Below, one piece after another: positions 1 to 5,784 of a stretch of 9,804 nucleotides of DNA (positions are counted from its first letter, which is position 1; each line of letters starts with the position of its first letter). The notes below the pieces were generated by a model. The model saw only the letters and a program-made list of their open reading frames with translations, searched no databases and had not been told where the DNA came from. Source of the DNA: DASPJQ01 sp035299065 (GTDB lineage Bacteria > Bacteroidota > Bacteroidia > Flavobacteriales_D > UBA2798); the NCBI GenBank assembly GCA_035299065.1, contig DATGXI010000016.1, forward strand, positions 1-9,804, in the 5' to 3' direction. Both the position numbers and the translations under genes were made by a program.

Positions 1-16
1 TTTTTTTTTTTTTTCA

Positions 17-148
17 TTATAGTATTTGAGGCGAGCCATTTTGCCAGCGATAGAAGCGGCACCCCGCAGGCAGTTGGATGTAAAATTCAGGGTTGAGGTA
101 GGCCGAGGAGTATAGCGTATAGCGCGGTGCCTGCCAAAACACCAGGGT
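17..148 (-). other. Short GC-rich open frame, possible gene remnant or dispersed repeat
   Basis: This 43-codon open frame on the minus strand runs from just after a TGA at 149-151 to a TAA at 17-19. It lies in a patch (about 31-150) with roughly 57% G+C by hand count, clearly richer than the surrounding AT-rich DNA. The translation is rich in Tyr, Pro and aromatic residues (it includes YSSAYLNPEFYIQLPAGCRF), with many C or G third positions. There is no in-frame ATG; a GTG could start it at codon 3. After the stop, the minus strand runs into 14 consecutive A residues at the window edge. I do not recognise the product. It may be a decayed gene, a conserved intergenic repeat or chance; the compositional contrast is the only firm observation. 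Confidence 0.25.
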
Positions 149-182
149 TCATTTTTAATTCGCGGAAATTTTGCGGCAGGCA
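128..182. repeat. Imperfect inverted repeat
   Basis: The left arm TGCCTGCCAAAA (128-139) is mirrored by TTTTGCGGCAGGCA (169-182). The arms are complementary apart from a 2-nt insertion (GC) in the right arm, and a second overlapping GGCAGGC follows at 179-185. The spacer is about 29 nt and AT-rich. The repeat sits at the inner edge of the GC-rich patch. It could be a degenerate hairpin or the end of a repeat element; no poly-T tail follows on either strand, so a terminator is unlikely. Confidence 0.4.
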
Positions 183-415
183 GGCAACAACAAAATAAAA
201 AAGCAATGTGTTCATGCGAAAAAAATAAGGTGATGTGTTGATACCCCTACAGAAATGTTTTTTTCCCAAAAAGTATTTTTTAAGACAACTAAGTATGTAT
301 GGCCGCGTCCTATTAAAAATAAAATACAAGGTGAAGTAAAAGAGAAATCGGCAGAAATAGCAAGTAAACATAATTCACAATCATATTGCTGCGATAAAAA
401 TTTAAATACGGTAGC
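183..415. other. AT-rich intergenic stretch with no supported gene
   Basis: No coding region is convincing here. A plus-strand frame opens at the ATG at 255 but reads straight through the terminator hairpin to 479, overlapping the end of the epimerase gene, and has no family resemblance I recognise. The other ATGs (295, 299) give peptides of 14 residues or fewer. The stretch has three copies of CAGAAAT (250, 352 and 429, the last in the terminator loop). No tRNA-like fold or TAnnTTTG promoter match was seen on the plus strand. Confidence 0.5.
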
Positions 416-451
416 AAAAGGGCCCCGGCAGAAATGTTGGGGCTTTTTTTT
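416..451. terminator. Intrinsic terminator hairpin downstream of the epimerase operon
   Basis: GCCCC (422-426) pairs with GGGGC (439-443). On the plus strand the stem extends inward through GGC/GTT (two G-U pairs and one C-G) to an AGAAAT loop, and is followed by eight T residues (444-451). On the minus strand the 5-bp stem is preceded by eight A residues and followed by CCTTTT, so it could also stop the leftward operon, whose last stop codon is at 469-471. The plus orientation is the stronger one by stem and T-tract. Because no plus-strand gene is recognised upstream, its main known client is the minus-strand operon. Confidence 0.75.
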
Positions 452-468
452 ACGCGATGATTCCGAAA

Positions 469-1119
469 TTATTTTTTGAGTTCAATGATTGTTCCAGCCG
501 GATTTTCACTTGCAAAAACCGTATTGCCTGCTACCAACACATCAGCACCGCATTCAATCAACTGCTTGTAATTTTGAACCGTTACGCCCCCATCAATCTC
601 AATATGTAGTTTAGGATTTACGCTGTTTGCCATAGCACGTGCCTGGCGGGTTTTATTGTAGGTCGACTCAATGAACTTTTGTCCGCCAAAACCAGGATTT
701 ACCGACATGATGCACAATAAATCCATGTAAGGCATAATGTCTTCCAAAGCGCTAATGGGTGTATGCGGATTAATGGCAACGCCAGCTTTCATACCCGCTT
801 TTTTAATGGCATCAAGCGTACGGTGTAAATGTGTGCTGGCTTCATAATGCACGGTCAAAATATCGGCTCCGCAGTTTTTAAAATCGTCAATATACCTTTC
901 AGGTTGTACAATCATTAAGTGTACATCAAATGGTTTTTTGGCGTGTTTTTTCATGCTGGCAATAACCGGAATACCAAATGAAATGTTGGGCACAAATACA
1001 CCGTCCATTACATCCAGGTGAAACCAGTCAGCCTGGCTGCTGTTTACCATTTCAATTTCTTCTTTAAGGCGTGAAAAATCACTGGCCAGTATACTTGGGG
1101 CAATTAAATGTTTGCTCAT
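469..1119 (-). CDS. rpe: Ribulose-phosphate 3-epimerase
   Basis: This cytosolic pentose-phosphate and Calvin pathway enzyme interconverts D-ribulose 5-phosphate and D-xylulose 5-phosphate. At 216 residues it is full length for this TIM-barrel family. Visible motifs: SILASDF near the N-terminus (Ser9), HLDVMDG with metal ligands His34 and Asp36, DVHLM with His67, the phosphate-side loop SVNPGFGGQKF (139-149), IEIDGGV with Asp176, and the second phosphate-binding stretch GADVLVAGNTVF (191-202). All four expected metal ligands are present. The ATG lies 3 bp after the stop of the phosphoribosyltransferase gene, so the two are co-transcribed, with this gene last in the operon and a hairpin terminator just beyond. 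There is no sign of truncation. Confidence 0.96.
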   Translation of the reverse strand: MSKHLIAPSILASDFSRLKEEIEMVNSSQADWFHLDVMDGVFVPNISFGIPVIASMKKHAKKPFDVHLMIVQPERYIDDFKNCGADILTVHYEASTHLHRTLDAIKKAGMKAGVAINPHTPISALEDIMPYMDLLCIMSVNPGFGGQKFIESTYNKTRQARAMANSVNPKLHIEIDGGVTVQNYKQLIECGADVLVAGNTVFASENPAGTIIELKK

Positions 1120-1122
1120 GGT

Positions 1123-1626
1123 TTAATATAAATAAACGGTATCGTTGTTTTTTTCAAATACTACTTCAATGTGTTCCTGCATGGTTGTGCTTAAGGTAAG
1201 CCCAACAAAATCGGCACGAATGGGAAAACGCCTGTGCCACCTGTCAACCAAACACACCGTTTGCATTTTTTTAAGAGGAGCCTGTAATAAATAATGCGCG
1301 CTGTAAATTAACGTACGGCCCGAGTTCAATACATCGTCAACCAAAATAACAGGTTTGTTGTTAAAGTAAGAGAGGTCCTGGCTGAGTTTTATGGCTGAAC
1401 CAAGCGGGTTGTCTTTGTTCAGTGAAATTTCATAATTCTCGATTTTTTTCCCCGAAATGCTTTTTAAAATTTCGCCAAGGCGATTTGAGAGCGTTAGCCC
1501 CTGTCCCGTTATACCAACCAGGTAAAGGGTTGGCTCATCGTAATTGGTTTCAAACAATTCGTATGCTATACGGTTGATTTTTTGCTCAACCTGTACATGG
1601 TCCAAAATGCGTGTTTTATCTCCCAT
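1123..1626 (-). CDS. PyrR-like phosphoribosyltransferase
   Basis: This type I phosphoribosyltransferase is 167 residues long from the chosen ATG at 1626. The PRPP-binding loop is clear at residues 93-106 (VILVDDVLNSGRTL, with the paired acidic residues). The later segment DRWHRRFPIRADFVG (128-142) and a following EHIEV resemble the pyrimidine regulator/uracil phosphoribosyltransferase PyrR. I chose this start because it gives an 11-bp overlap (ATGGGAGATAA) with the end of the upstream NlpC/P60 gene, typical of translational coupling; an in-frame ATG 21 bp further upstream lies deeper in that gene. The PyrR-like GI-x-x-RG stretch reads GITGQG here, without the basic residue. The true substrate base is not determined by sequence, so I give no gene symbol. 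The family call is firm; PyrR-type regulation is only a possibility. Confidence 0.85.
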   Translation of the reverse strand: MGDKTRILDHVQVEQKINRIAYELFETNYDEPTLYLVGITGQGLTLSNRLGEILKSISGKKIENYEISLNKDNPLGSAIKLSQDLSYFNNKPVILVDDVLNSGRTLIYSAHYLLQAPLKKMQTVCLVDRWHRRFPIRADFVGLTLSTTMQEHIEVVFEKNNDTVYLY

Positions 1627-2236
1627 ATTCGCGTTTGTTGGGCGCATTTAGCAAGCGCCCGCTTGCATAATAATATTTGTTGTAATACTTTTCATTCAGG
1701 TCGCTTATAATTACCCCGCCATGAACGGCTGCGTGAGCAAATTTGTTGTTGCCTAAGTAAAGCCCAACATGACTGATGTATGATTTATTGATCTTAAAGA
1801 AAACCAAATCACCTTCCTCCAGGTCAGCACGGTCAATGGGAGCGCATTTTTTGTAATGATCACCAGCACTTCCTGAAAGTTTTGCCCCGTAAACGTTGTT
1901 GCATATGTTTTTGACAAATCCGGCACAATCAACACCGCGTTTGCTCAATCCTGCATATTTGTACCGAACACCCATCCATGCATACACCTCGCGGTACAAA
2001 GCCATTTGGCTGCACTCAGCATCATAGGCAATTCCTTTGTTCGTATAATACTCCAGTAATTTAGGTTCGGCAGGAATCTCTGTAACCGTGTCAACTTTTT
2101 CTGGTTTTGAAGAATCAATCAATGTCGGTTGCATTAAATTCACCATGATTAGCGAATCAACATGGTTGGTATCAGGTTGGCTGAATGCGTTAAAAGCCAT
2201 AACAGCCAGGAGCATGAAAAGTTTGAATTTTTTCAC
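1616..2236 (-). CDS. Exported NlpC/P60 family cell-wall peptidase
   Basis: This is a likely peptidoglycan endopeptidase of the NlpC/P60 (C40) family, acting in the periplasm on stem-peptide links. From the GTG at 2236 it is 206 residues long. It begins with a signal peptide (KKFKLF, then a hydrophobic stretch ending NAFSQ), followed by about 50 residues of low-complexity linker and the catalytic domain. The triad is visible: Cys104 in GVDCAGFV, His156 in ISHVGLYLG and His168 in KFAHAAVHGG. I prefer the GTG because it gives a normal positively charged signal-peptide start and lies just after a promoter-like element. A TTG at 2266 would put ten residues ahead of the signal peptide, and the first ATG (2215) would remove its basic end. 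It is first in an operon with the phosphoribosyltransferase and epimerase genes. Confidence 0.88.
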   Translation of the reverse strand: MKKFKLFMLLAVMAFNAFSQPDTNHVDSLIMVNLMQPTLIDSSKPEKVDTVTEIPAEPKLLEYYTNKGIAYDAECSQMALYREVYAWMGVRYKYAGLSKRGVDCAGFVKNICNNVYGAKLSGSAGDHYKKCAPIDRADLEEGDLVFFKINKSYISHVGLYLGNNKFAHAAVHGGVIISDLNEKYYNKYYYASGRLLNAPNKREYGR

Positions 2237-2240
2237 GTTT

Positions 2241-2266
2241 CGAAAATAAGCATAATTACAGGTCAA
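2241..2266 (-). promoter_or_regulatory. Probable promoter of the NlpC/P60 operon
   Basis: On the minus strand, TATTTTCG (2248-2241) matches the Bacteroidota -7 consensus TAnnTTTG at 5 of its 6 fixed bases. A TTTTG whose final TTG lies at 2266-2264 could be the -33 element, with a 15-nt spacer, slightly short for this class. The -7 element ends only 4 nt (AAAC) before the GTG start, so transcription would begin at or very near the start codon. Confidence 0.5.
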
Positions 2267-2283
2267 AACCCTTTATACGGGCT

Positions 2284-2327
2284 ATACATATTTTTCAACC
2301 AATGATGACCATTATAGTAATATGTAT
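2284..2327. repeat. 9-bp perfect inverted repeat upstream of the NlpC/P60 promoter
   Basis: ATACATATT (2284-2292) and AATATGTAT (2319-2327) are exact reverse complements separated by 26 nt. They sit just upstream of the proposed -33 region of the leftward operon and downstream of the methyltransferase stop codon. This could be a paired operator site or chance in AT-rich DNA. A second small dyad, CAATGAACATTG, lies at 2341-2352. There is no T-tract next to the main arms, so they are not a typical terminator. Confidence 0.35.
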
Positions 2328-2376
2328 GTCAGTTGAATACCAATGAACATTGTAAAAAAATAATTATAAATGGGTA

Positions 2377-2961
2377 TTACTTTTTCGCAAATTGAATGAA
2401 TAATTCACGGTTTTGGCGTGGTTTAATCGAATTATAGCAGTTTTCAATACGCATATTGAAACAGGGCTTAAATAATTCTTCGTATTCTTTTTGATTTCCG
2501 CCAAATGGAGGATGATCGGTATTTAATTCAGCGTTGAACAAAACACCTGCCAGTTTTCCTCCGGGTTTTAACAGCGAATGTGTTTTCTCCACGTATTTTT
2601 TGCGAAGTGAAGGATCAAGTGCACAAAAAAAAGTTTGTTCAAGTATTAAATCATATTGGCCATTGTGTTCAAAATAATCGGCATGCACCAGGTTTTTAGC
2701 CGGAATGTTGTATTGGTTTTTTAACCGTTCAAGGGGTTCGGGCGATATGTCCAGTATAATTGTATTGGTAAAGCCTTGTTCAATCAAATAAATTCCTTCC
2801 CAGGCATTGCCGGCCCCAGGCAACAGAATATGCATATTTTTATTGGTCAGCTGGTCAATATATTCTTTCAGTGGCGTGCTTGGGTATCCTATATCCCATT
2901 GGGTTTCACCTGTTTTCCAGCGCTCTGTCCAGTACGCATCGTTATATTGGTTGGCTTGCAT
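2377..2961 (-). CDS. SAM-dependent methyltransferase, thiopurine methyltransferase (TPMT) family
   Basis: This cytosolic class I S-adenosylmethionine-dependent methyltransferase is 194 residues long, a normal size for the TPMT family. The N-terminus has the family pattern DAYWTERWKTGETQWDIG (8-25), with the conserved tryptophans. The SAM-binding motif I reads LLPGAGNAWE (46-55), and an acidic residue closing the next strand (Asp71) would contact the ribose. Asp95, then EQTFFCALDP (108-117), PGGKL (133-137) and PPFGG (151-155), continue the family layout to the end. Bacterial members methylate thiols, selenium compounds or halides, and the substrate cannot be told from the sequence. It starts 26 bp from the divergent dehydratase gene and is probably monocistronic. 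The ATG is supported by the alignment of the WTERW motif near the N-terminus. Confidence 0.9.
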   Translation of the reverse strand: MQANQYNDAYWTERWKTGETQWDIGYPSTPLKEYIDQLTNKNMHILLPGAGNAWEGIYLIEQGFTNTIILDISPEPLERLKNQYNIPAKNLVHADYFEHNGQYDLILEQTFFCALDPSLRKKYVEKTHSLLKPGGKLAGVLFNAELNTDHPPFGGNQKEYEELFKPCFNMRIENCYNSIKPRQNRELFIQFAKK

Positions 2962-2983
2962 ATATTTTTAAAACGTATCTTTG
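2956..2983 (+). promoter_or_regulatory. Probable promoter of the dehydratase operon
   Basis: TATCTTTG (2976-2983) is an exact match to the Bacteroidota -7 consensus TAnnTTTG. A TTG at 2956-2958 gives a 17-nt spacer and one at 2951-2953 gives 22 nt, both acceptable for the -33 element. The -33 lies inside the first codons of the divergent methyltransferase gene. The -7 element ends 4 nt before the GTG start codon, so the transcript would be leaderless or nearly so. Confidence 0.65.
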
Positions 2984-2987
2984 ATAT

Positions 2988-4865
2988 GTGTTAAAATTAC
3001 GCATTCCCGATAGAAATACGCCCCGCTGGCTTGTTTTTTTTGCCGACCTGTTTTTGGTCAGCATATCGCTAATGCTTGCATACCTTATTCGATTTGATTT
3101 TAAAGAATTTCCAATCGCCATTGAATGGCCAGCTTTAAAAATAGCATTGCCCATATTTATATTGGTACGCGCTTCCATTTTTTATTTCCTGGGTACGTAC
3201 AAGGGCATGATTCGCCACACGGGTACTGCTGACAGTAAACGAATTTTTTTAGCACTTACACTGGGCACGGCTGTTTTTTTCCTGCTGGTGCCGCTTCGGG
3301 TTTATTATGACGGACTGTATTTTCTTCCCATTTCCATTCTTGTGATGGAGTATTTATGCTCGTTGTTTTTAATGATCACATTGCGCATAGCCGTAAAATT
3401 GTTTTACATCGAACAAAAAAATACAGGAGCCGAAAAACTGAACGTGATGATTTACGGAGCTGGTGAAATGGGTGTAATTACAAAACGTACGTTGGAGCAG
3501 GATGCAACTGTTGCAAAGCGCATTGTGGCGTTTGTTGACGATAACGATGAGAAAAAAGGCAAAAGTATTGAAGGTGCACAGGTATACCATACTTCACGTA
3601 TTGACGAAATAATACAGGAAAAAGTAGTTAAGCAAATTATTGTTGCCATGCTGAATCCTGATCCTGAAAACAAACGCAAAGTTATTGAGGCCGGGTTGCG
3701 GCATGGAGTTGAAATTTTAAATGTTCCACCTGTTACAAACTGGATTGACGGTAAATTAAAGGCAACGCAGCTAAAGAAAATAAACATTGAAGATTTATTG
3801 GGGCGCAAGCCCATACAGCTTGACAAGAAAAACATTTCGAACGATATAAATGGAAAAAACATTTTGGTTACTGGTGGTGCAGGGTCAATTGGCAGTGAAA
3901 TTGTTCGCCAGGTTTTAAAATTTGAACCAAAAAAAGTATTCATACTTGACCAGGCCGAATCGCCTTTATACGACCTGGAAAATGAATTGCGGTCAAAAGG
4001 ACATAAAAATTTTGAAGTGGTAATTGCCGATATTCGCAATTACAATCGCATGGAAAATGTGTTTAAATCATTTACACCTTCCATTGTATACCATGCAGCC
4101 GCATATAAACACGTTCCGCTTATGGAGGAAAATCCAAGCGAAGCTATATTTACAAACATAAACGGCACAAAAATCACAGCCGACCTTTCTGAAAAATACG
4201 GGGTAGCTAAGTTTGTATTCATTAGTACGGATAAAGCGGTAAACCCAACCAATGTAATGGGCGCGTCAAAAAGAGTTGCTGAAATTTACATACAAACAAA
4301 AAATAAATCATCACAAACAAAATATGTAACAACGCGTTTTGGTAACGTGTTGGGTAGCAATGGGAGCGTTATTCCTCTATTTAAAAAACAACTGGACCAG
4401 GGATTACCACTTACGGTGACAGATAAAAACGTTACGCGTTATTTCATGACCATTCCTGAAGCCTGTCAACTTGTACTGGAAGCAGGAGCAATGGGCAAGG
4501 GGGGTGAAATTTTTGTATTTGACATGGGTGATAAAGTGAAAATACTTGACCTTGCCGAAAAGATGATACGCCTTAGTGGGTTGGAACCTTACAAGGACGT
4601 TCAAATTGTTTTTACAGGCTTGCGACCTGGCGAAAAACTTTACGAGGAATTACTCAATGAAAAAGAAAGCGTATTGCCAACCCACCACGCTCAAATCATG
4701 ATTGGTAAAGTACGGTCTTATGAAGCAACCGAAATAAATCCGAAAATTGAAAAATTAATTTCGCTTTTTAATGGTCAAAACAACAATGAGCTGGTAACGG
4801 CTATAAAAGAAATGGTACCCGAGTTCATTAGTAACAATTCGATATTTGAAAAACTAGATAAATAA
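2988..4865 (+). CDS. Membrane-bound nucleotide-sugar 4,6-dehydratase (FlaA1/CapD/PglF type)
   Basis: This 625-residue protein is typical of the large membrane-bound sugar-nucleotide dehydratases, which convert UDP-GlcNAc (or a similar sugar) to a 4-keto-6-deoxy intermediate for surface glycans. Four membrane segments occupy roughly residues 13-35, 48-69, 86-103 and 110-135. A first Rossmann-like domain begins at YGAGEMG (156-162), and the catalytic SDR domain has TGGAGSIG (295-302), Asp321, Asp348 and HAAAYKHVP (369-377). The active-site stretch is STDKA (413-417), Met424 and Lys428, with Met in place of the classical SDR Tyr, as is known for PglF/WbpM-type enzymes. The GTG start is the only one that keeps the first membrane segment intact and lies just after a strong promoter match. 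Two genes follow with gaps of 4 and 6 bp. The exact sugar is not determined. Confidence 0.93.
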   Translation: MLKLRIPDRNTPRWLVFFADLFLVSISLMLAYLIRFDFKEFPIAIEWPALKIALPIFILVRASIFYFLGTYKGMIRHTGTADSKRIFLALTLGTAVFFLLVPLRVYYDGLYFLPISILVMEYLCSLFLMITLRIAVKLFYIEQKNTGAEKLNVMIYGAGEMGVITKRTLEQDATVAKRIVAFVDDNDEKKGKSIEGAQVYHTSRIDEIIQEKVVKQIIVAMLNPDPENKRKVIEAGLRHGVEILNVPPVTNWIDGKLKATQLKKINIEDLLGRKPIQLDKKNISNDINGKNILVTGGAGSIGSEIVRQVLKFEPKKVFILDQAESPLYDLENELRSKGHKNFEVVIADIRNYNRMENVFKSFTPSIVYHAAAYKHVPLMEENPSEAIFTNINGTKITADLSEKYGVAKFVFISTDKAVNPTNVMGASKRVAEIYIQTKNKSSQTKYVTTRFGNVLGSNGSVIPLFKKQLDQGLPLTVTDKNVTRYFMTIPEACQLVLEAGAMGKGGEIFVFDMGDKVKILDLAEKMIRLSGLEPYKDVQIVFTGLRPGEKLYEELLNEKESVLPTHHAQIMIGKVRSYEATEINPKIEKLISLFNGQNNNELVTAIKEMVPEFISNNSIFEKLDK

Positions 4866-4869
4866 ACGT

Positions 4870-5274
4870 ATGACACACGATCAGCATGTAGAAATTGCAC
4901 GTTTGCAAAAAGAAATAAGTAAATACATTGGGGGACTGGATCCTGAAAGCCTTATTTTTGATTACCACCAGTTAGAGGGAAAAGTAAAACTCGATATCAT
5001 TACGGTGAATCCTATTCACAGGCAAAGTTTCCTTTTTCACACAGTTGATGGGTTTGATAAAATTGATGCGCTTTTCAAAATGCTGAAGTACGTACAAACG
5101 TATAAGGAAAAAGACAGTTCGTATACGATACAATGGAGTTTGAGTGGAGATCCGGAATTGCATACTTCCTATTTTCGTGCAAAAAACGTATGGGAGGCAC
5201 TTGATAAATTAACCCATAGCCGCGACATGAATGCCATTATTGTTTACAGCGTAGTTTTAAACCCTATTTCATAA
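4870..5274 (+). CDS. Unrecognised 134-residue protein in the dehydratase operon
   Basis: I do not recognise this protein. It is 134 residues long and soluble-looking, with no signal peptide or membrane segment. It opens with a charged helix-like stretch (about residues 5-20). Alternating beta-like and helical stretches follow, including KVKLDIITVN (38-47), a helix around FDKIDALFKMLKYVQTY (62-78), SYTIQWSLSG (84-93), a possible helix around VWEALDKL (107-114) and a final hydrophobic strand NAIIVYSVVL (121-130). It starts 4 bp after the dehydratase stop and ends 6 bp before the thioesterase start, which strongly supports it as a real, co-transcribed gene. Its base composition resembles its neighbours. 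A function in surface-glycan or acyl-CoA metabolism can be guessed only from position. Confidence 0.85.
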   Translation: MTHDQHVEIARLQKEISKYIGGLDPESLIFDYHQLEGKVKLDIITVNPIHRQSFLFHTVDGFDKIDALFKMLKYVQTYKEKDSSYTIQWSLSGDPELHTSYFRAKNVWEALDKLTHSRDMNAIIVYSVVLNPIS

Positions 5275-5280
5275 GTCAAA

Positions 5281-5697
5281 ATGAACAGCAAAATTTTTCC
5301 AATCCAGGTGCGCTTTTCAGATATTGACGCCATGGGTATTGTGCATAACGCCATTTATTTCGAGTATTTTGAACAATCTCGTTTGCTTTTTTTTAAAGAG
5401 TTGGTAGGTTCAAAATGGGACTGGTCAACGCACGGGGTAATTGTTGCCCGAAATGAGACCGATTATCTTGAGCCTGTTTTTCTGAATGAAGATATTTTTG
5501 TTGAGGTTTTTTGCACCTCAATAGGCACCACCAGTTTTTCATTGGGGTACAAATTATTGGCTAAAACGGGTAACGAAACCCGCTTAAAGGCTAAGGGTCA
5601 GAGCGTAATTGTTTGCTACAACCACGAAACCAAAACCAAAACGGCCATTTTTGACACCTGGAAAGAGCTTTTGTTTGCCCACCGTGGTGACTTTTAG
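5281..5697 (+). CDS. Acyl-CoA thioesterase, 4HBT/YbgC-like hotdog fold
   Basis: This likely cytosolic enzyme hydrolyses acyl-CoA thioesters. At 138 residues it has the usual length for a single-hotdog 4-hydroxybenzoyl-CoA thioesterase/YbgC family member. The N-terminal signature RFSDIDAMGIVHNAIYFEYF (11-30) is clear: Asp16, in the DAMGIVHN stretch, matches the family's catalytic aspartate, and the central helix follows with FEQSR. The rest fits the strand-rich half of the fold, with LEPVFLNEDIFVEV (63-76) and a later GQSVIVCYN (106-114). It is third in the dehydratase operon, 6 bp after the unknown gene. YbgC proteins are often linked to the Tol-Pal system, but no tol genes are nearby, so the physiological substrate is unknown. 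Confidence 0.9.
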   Translation: MNSKIFPIQVRFSDIDAMGIVHNAIYFEYFEQSRLLFFKELVGSKWDWSTHGVIVARNETDYLEPVFLNEDIFVEVFCTSIGTTSFSLGYKLLAKTGNETRLKAKGQSVIVCYNHETKTKTAIFDTWKELLFAHRGDF

Positions 5698-5758
5698 CCG
5701 TTCAATAAGCCGTGGTGAATGTTTGTCATTTACCTGAACAAAAACAACTTCTCTCTCG

Positions 5759-5766
5759 TATCTTCG
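5759..5766 (+). promoter_or_regulatory. Possible -7 element for the PKD protein gene
   Basis: TATCTTCG matches TAnnTTTG at 5 of its 6 fixed bases and lies 18 nt before the chosen ATG at 5785. No TTG was found at the usual distance upstream, so the promoter call is weak. It would allow the secreted-protein gene to be expressed apart from the thioesterase operon, which ends at 5697 without a visible terminator. Confidence 0.3.
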
Positions 5767-5784
5767 TCTAAGTATAGCTTAAGA

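Noticed and set aside
1..14. Poly-T run as a terminator tail
   Set aside because: No stem can be seen because the window begins here; it could equally be a homopolymer at an assembly edge.
175..185. GGCAGGCAGGC as a CRISPR-like or tandem repeat array
   Set aside because: Only two overlapping copies of a 4-base unit, with no spacers or further repeats.
87..371. 94-codon minus-strand open frame
   Set aside because: The translation is an unconvincing run of aromatic and basic residues spanning both the GC-rich patch and the AT-rich spacer, with composition changing midway.
255..479. 74-codon plus-strand open frame
   Set aside because: It reads through the strong terminator hairpin and T-tract and overlaps the end of the epimerase gene; no promoter or family match. 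AT-rich chance frame is more likely.
2237..2266. TTG-started N-terminal extension of the NlpC/P60 protein
   Set aside because: It would put ten residues ahead of a normal signal peptide, and the TTG coincides with the likely -33 element; the GTG at 2236 is better.
3452..4039. 195-codon minus-strand open frame
   Set aside because: It lies wholly inside the dehydratase gene, whose motifs are unambiguous in the plus frame; a shadow frame.
5719..5784. 22-residue upstream extension of the PKD protein
   Set aside because: It would bury the signal peptide, and the possible -7 element at 5759-5766 lies inside it.
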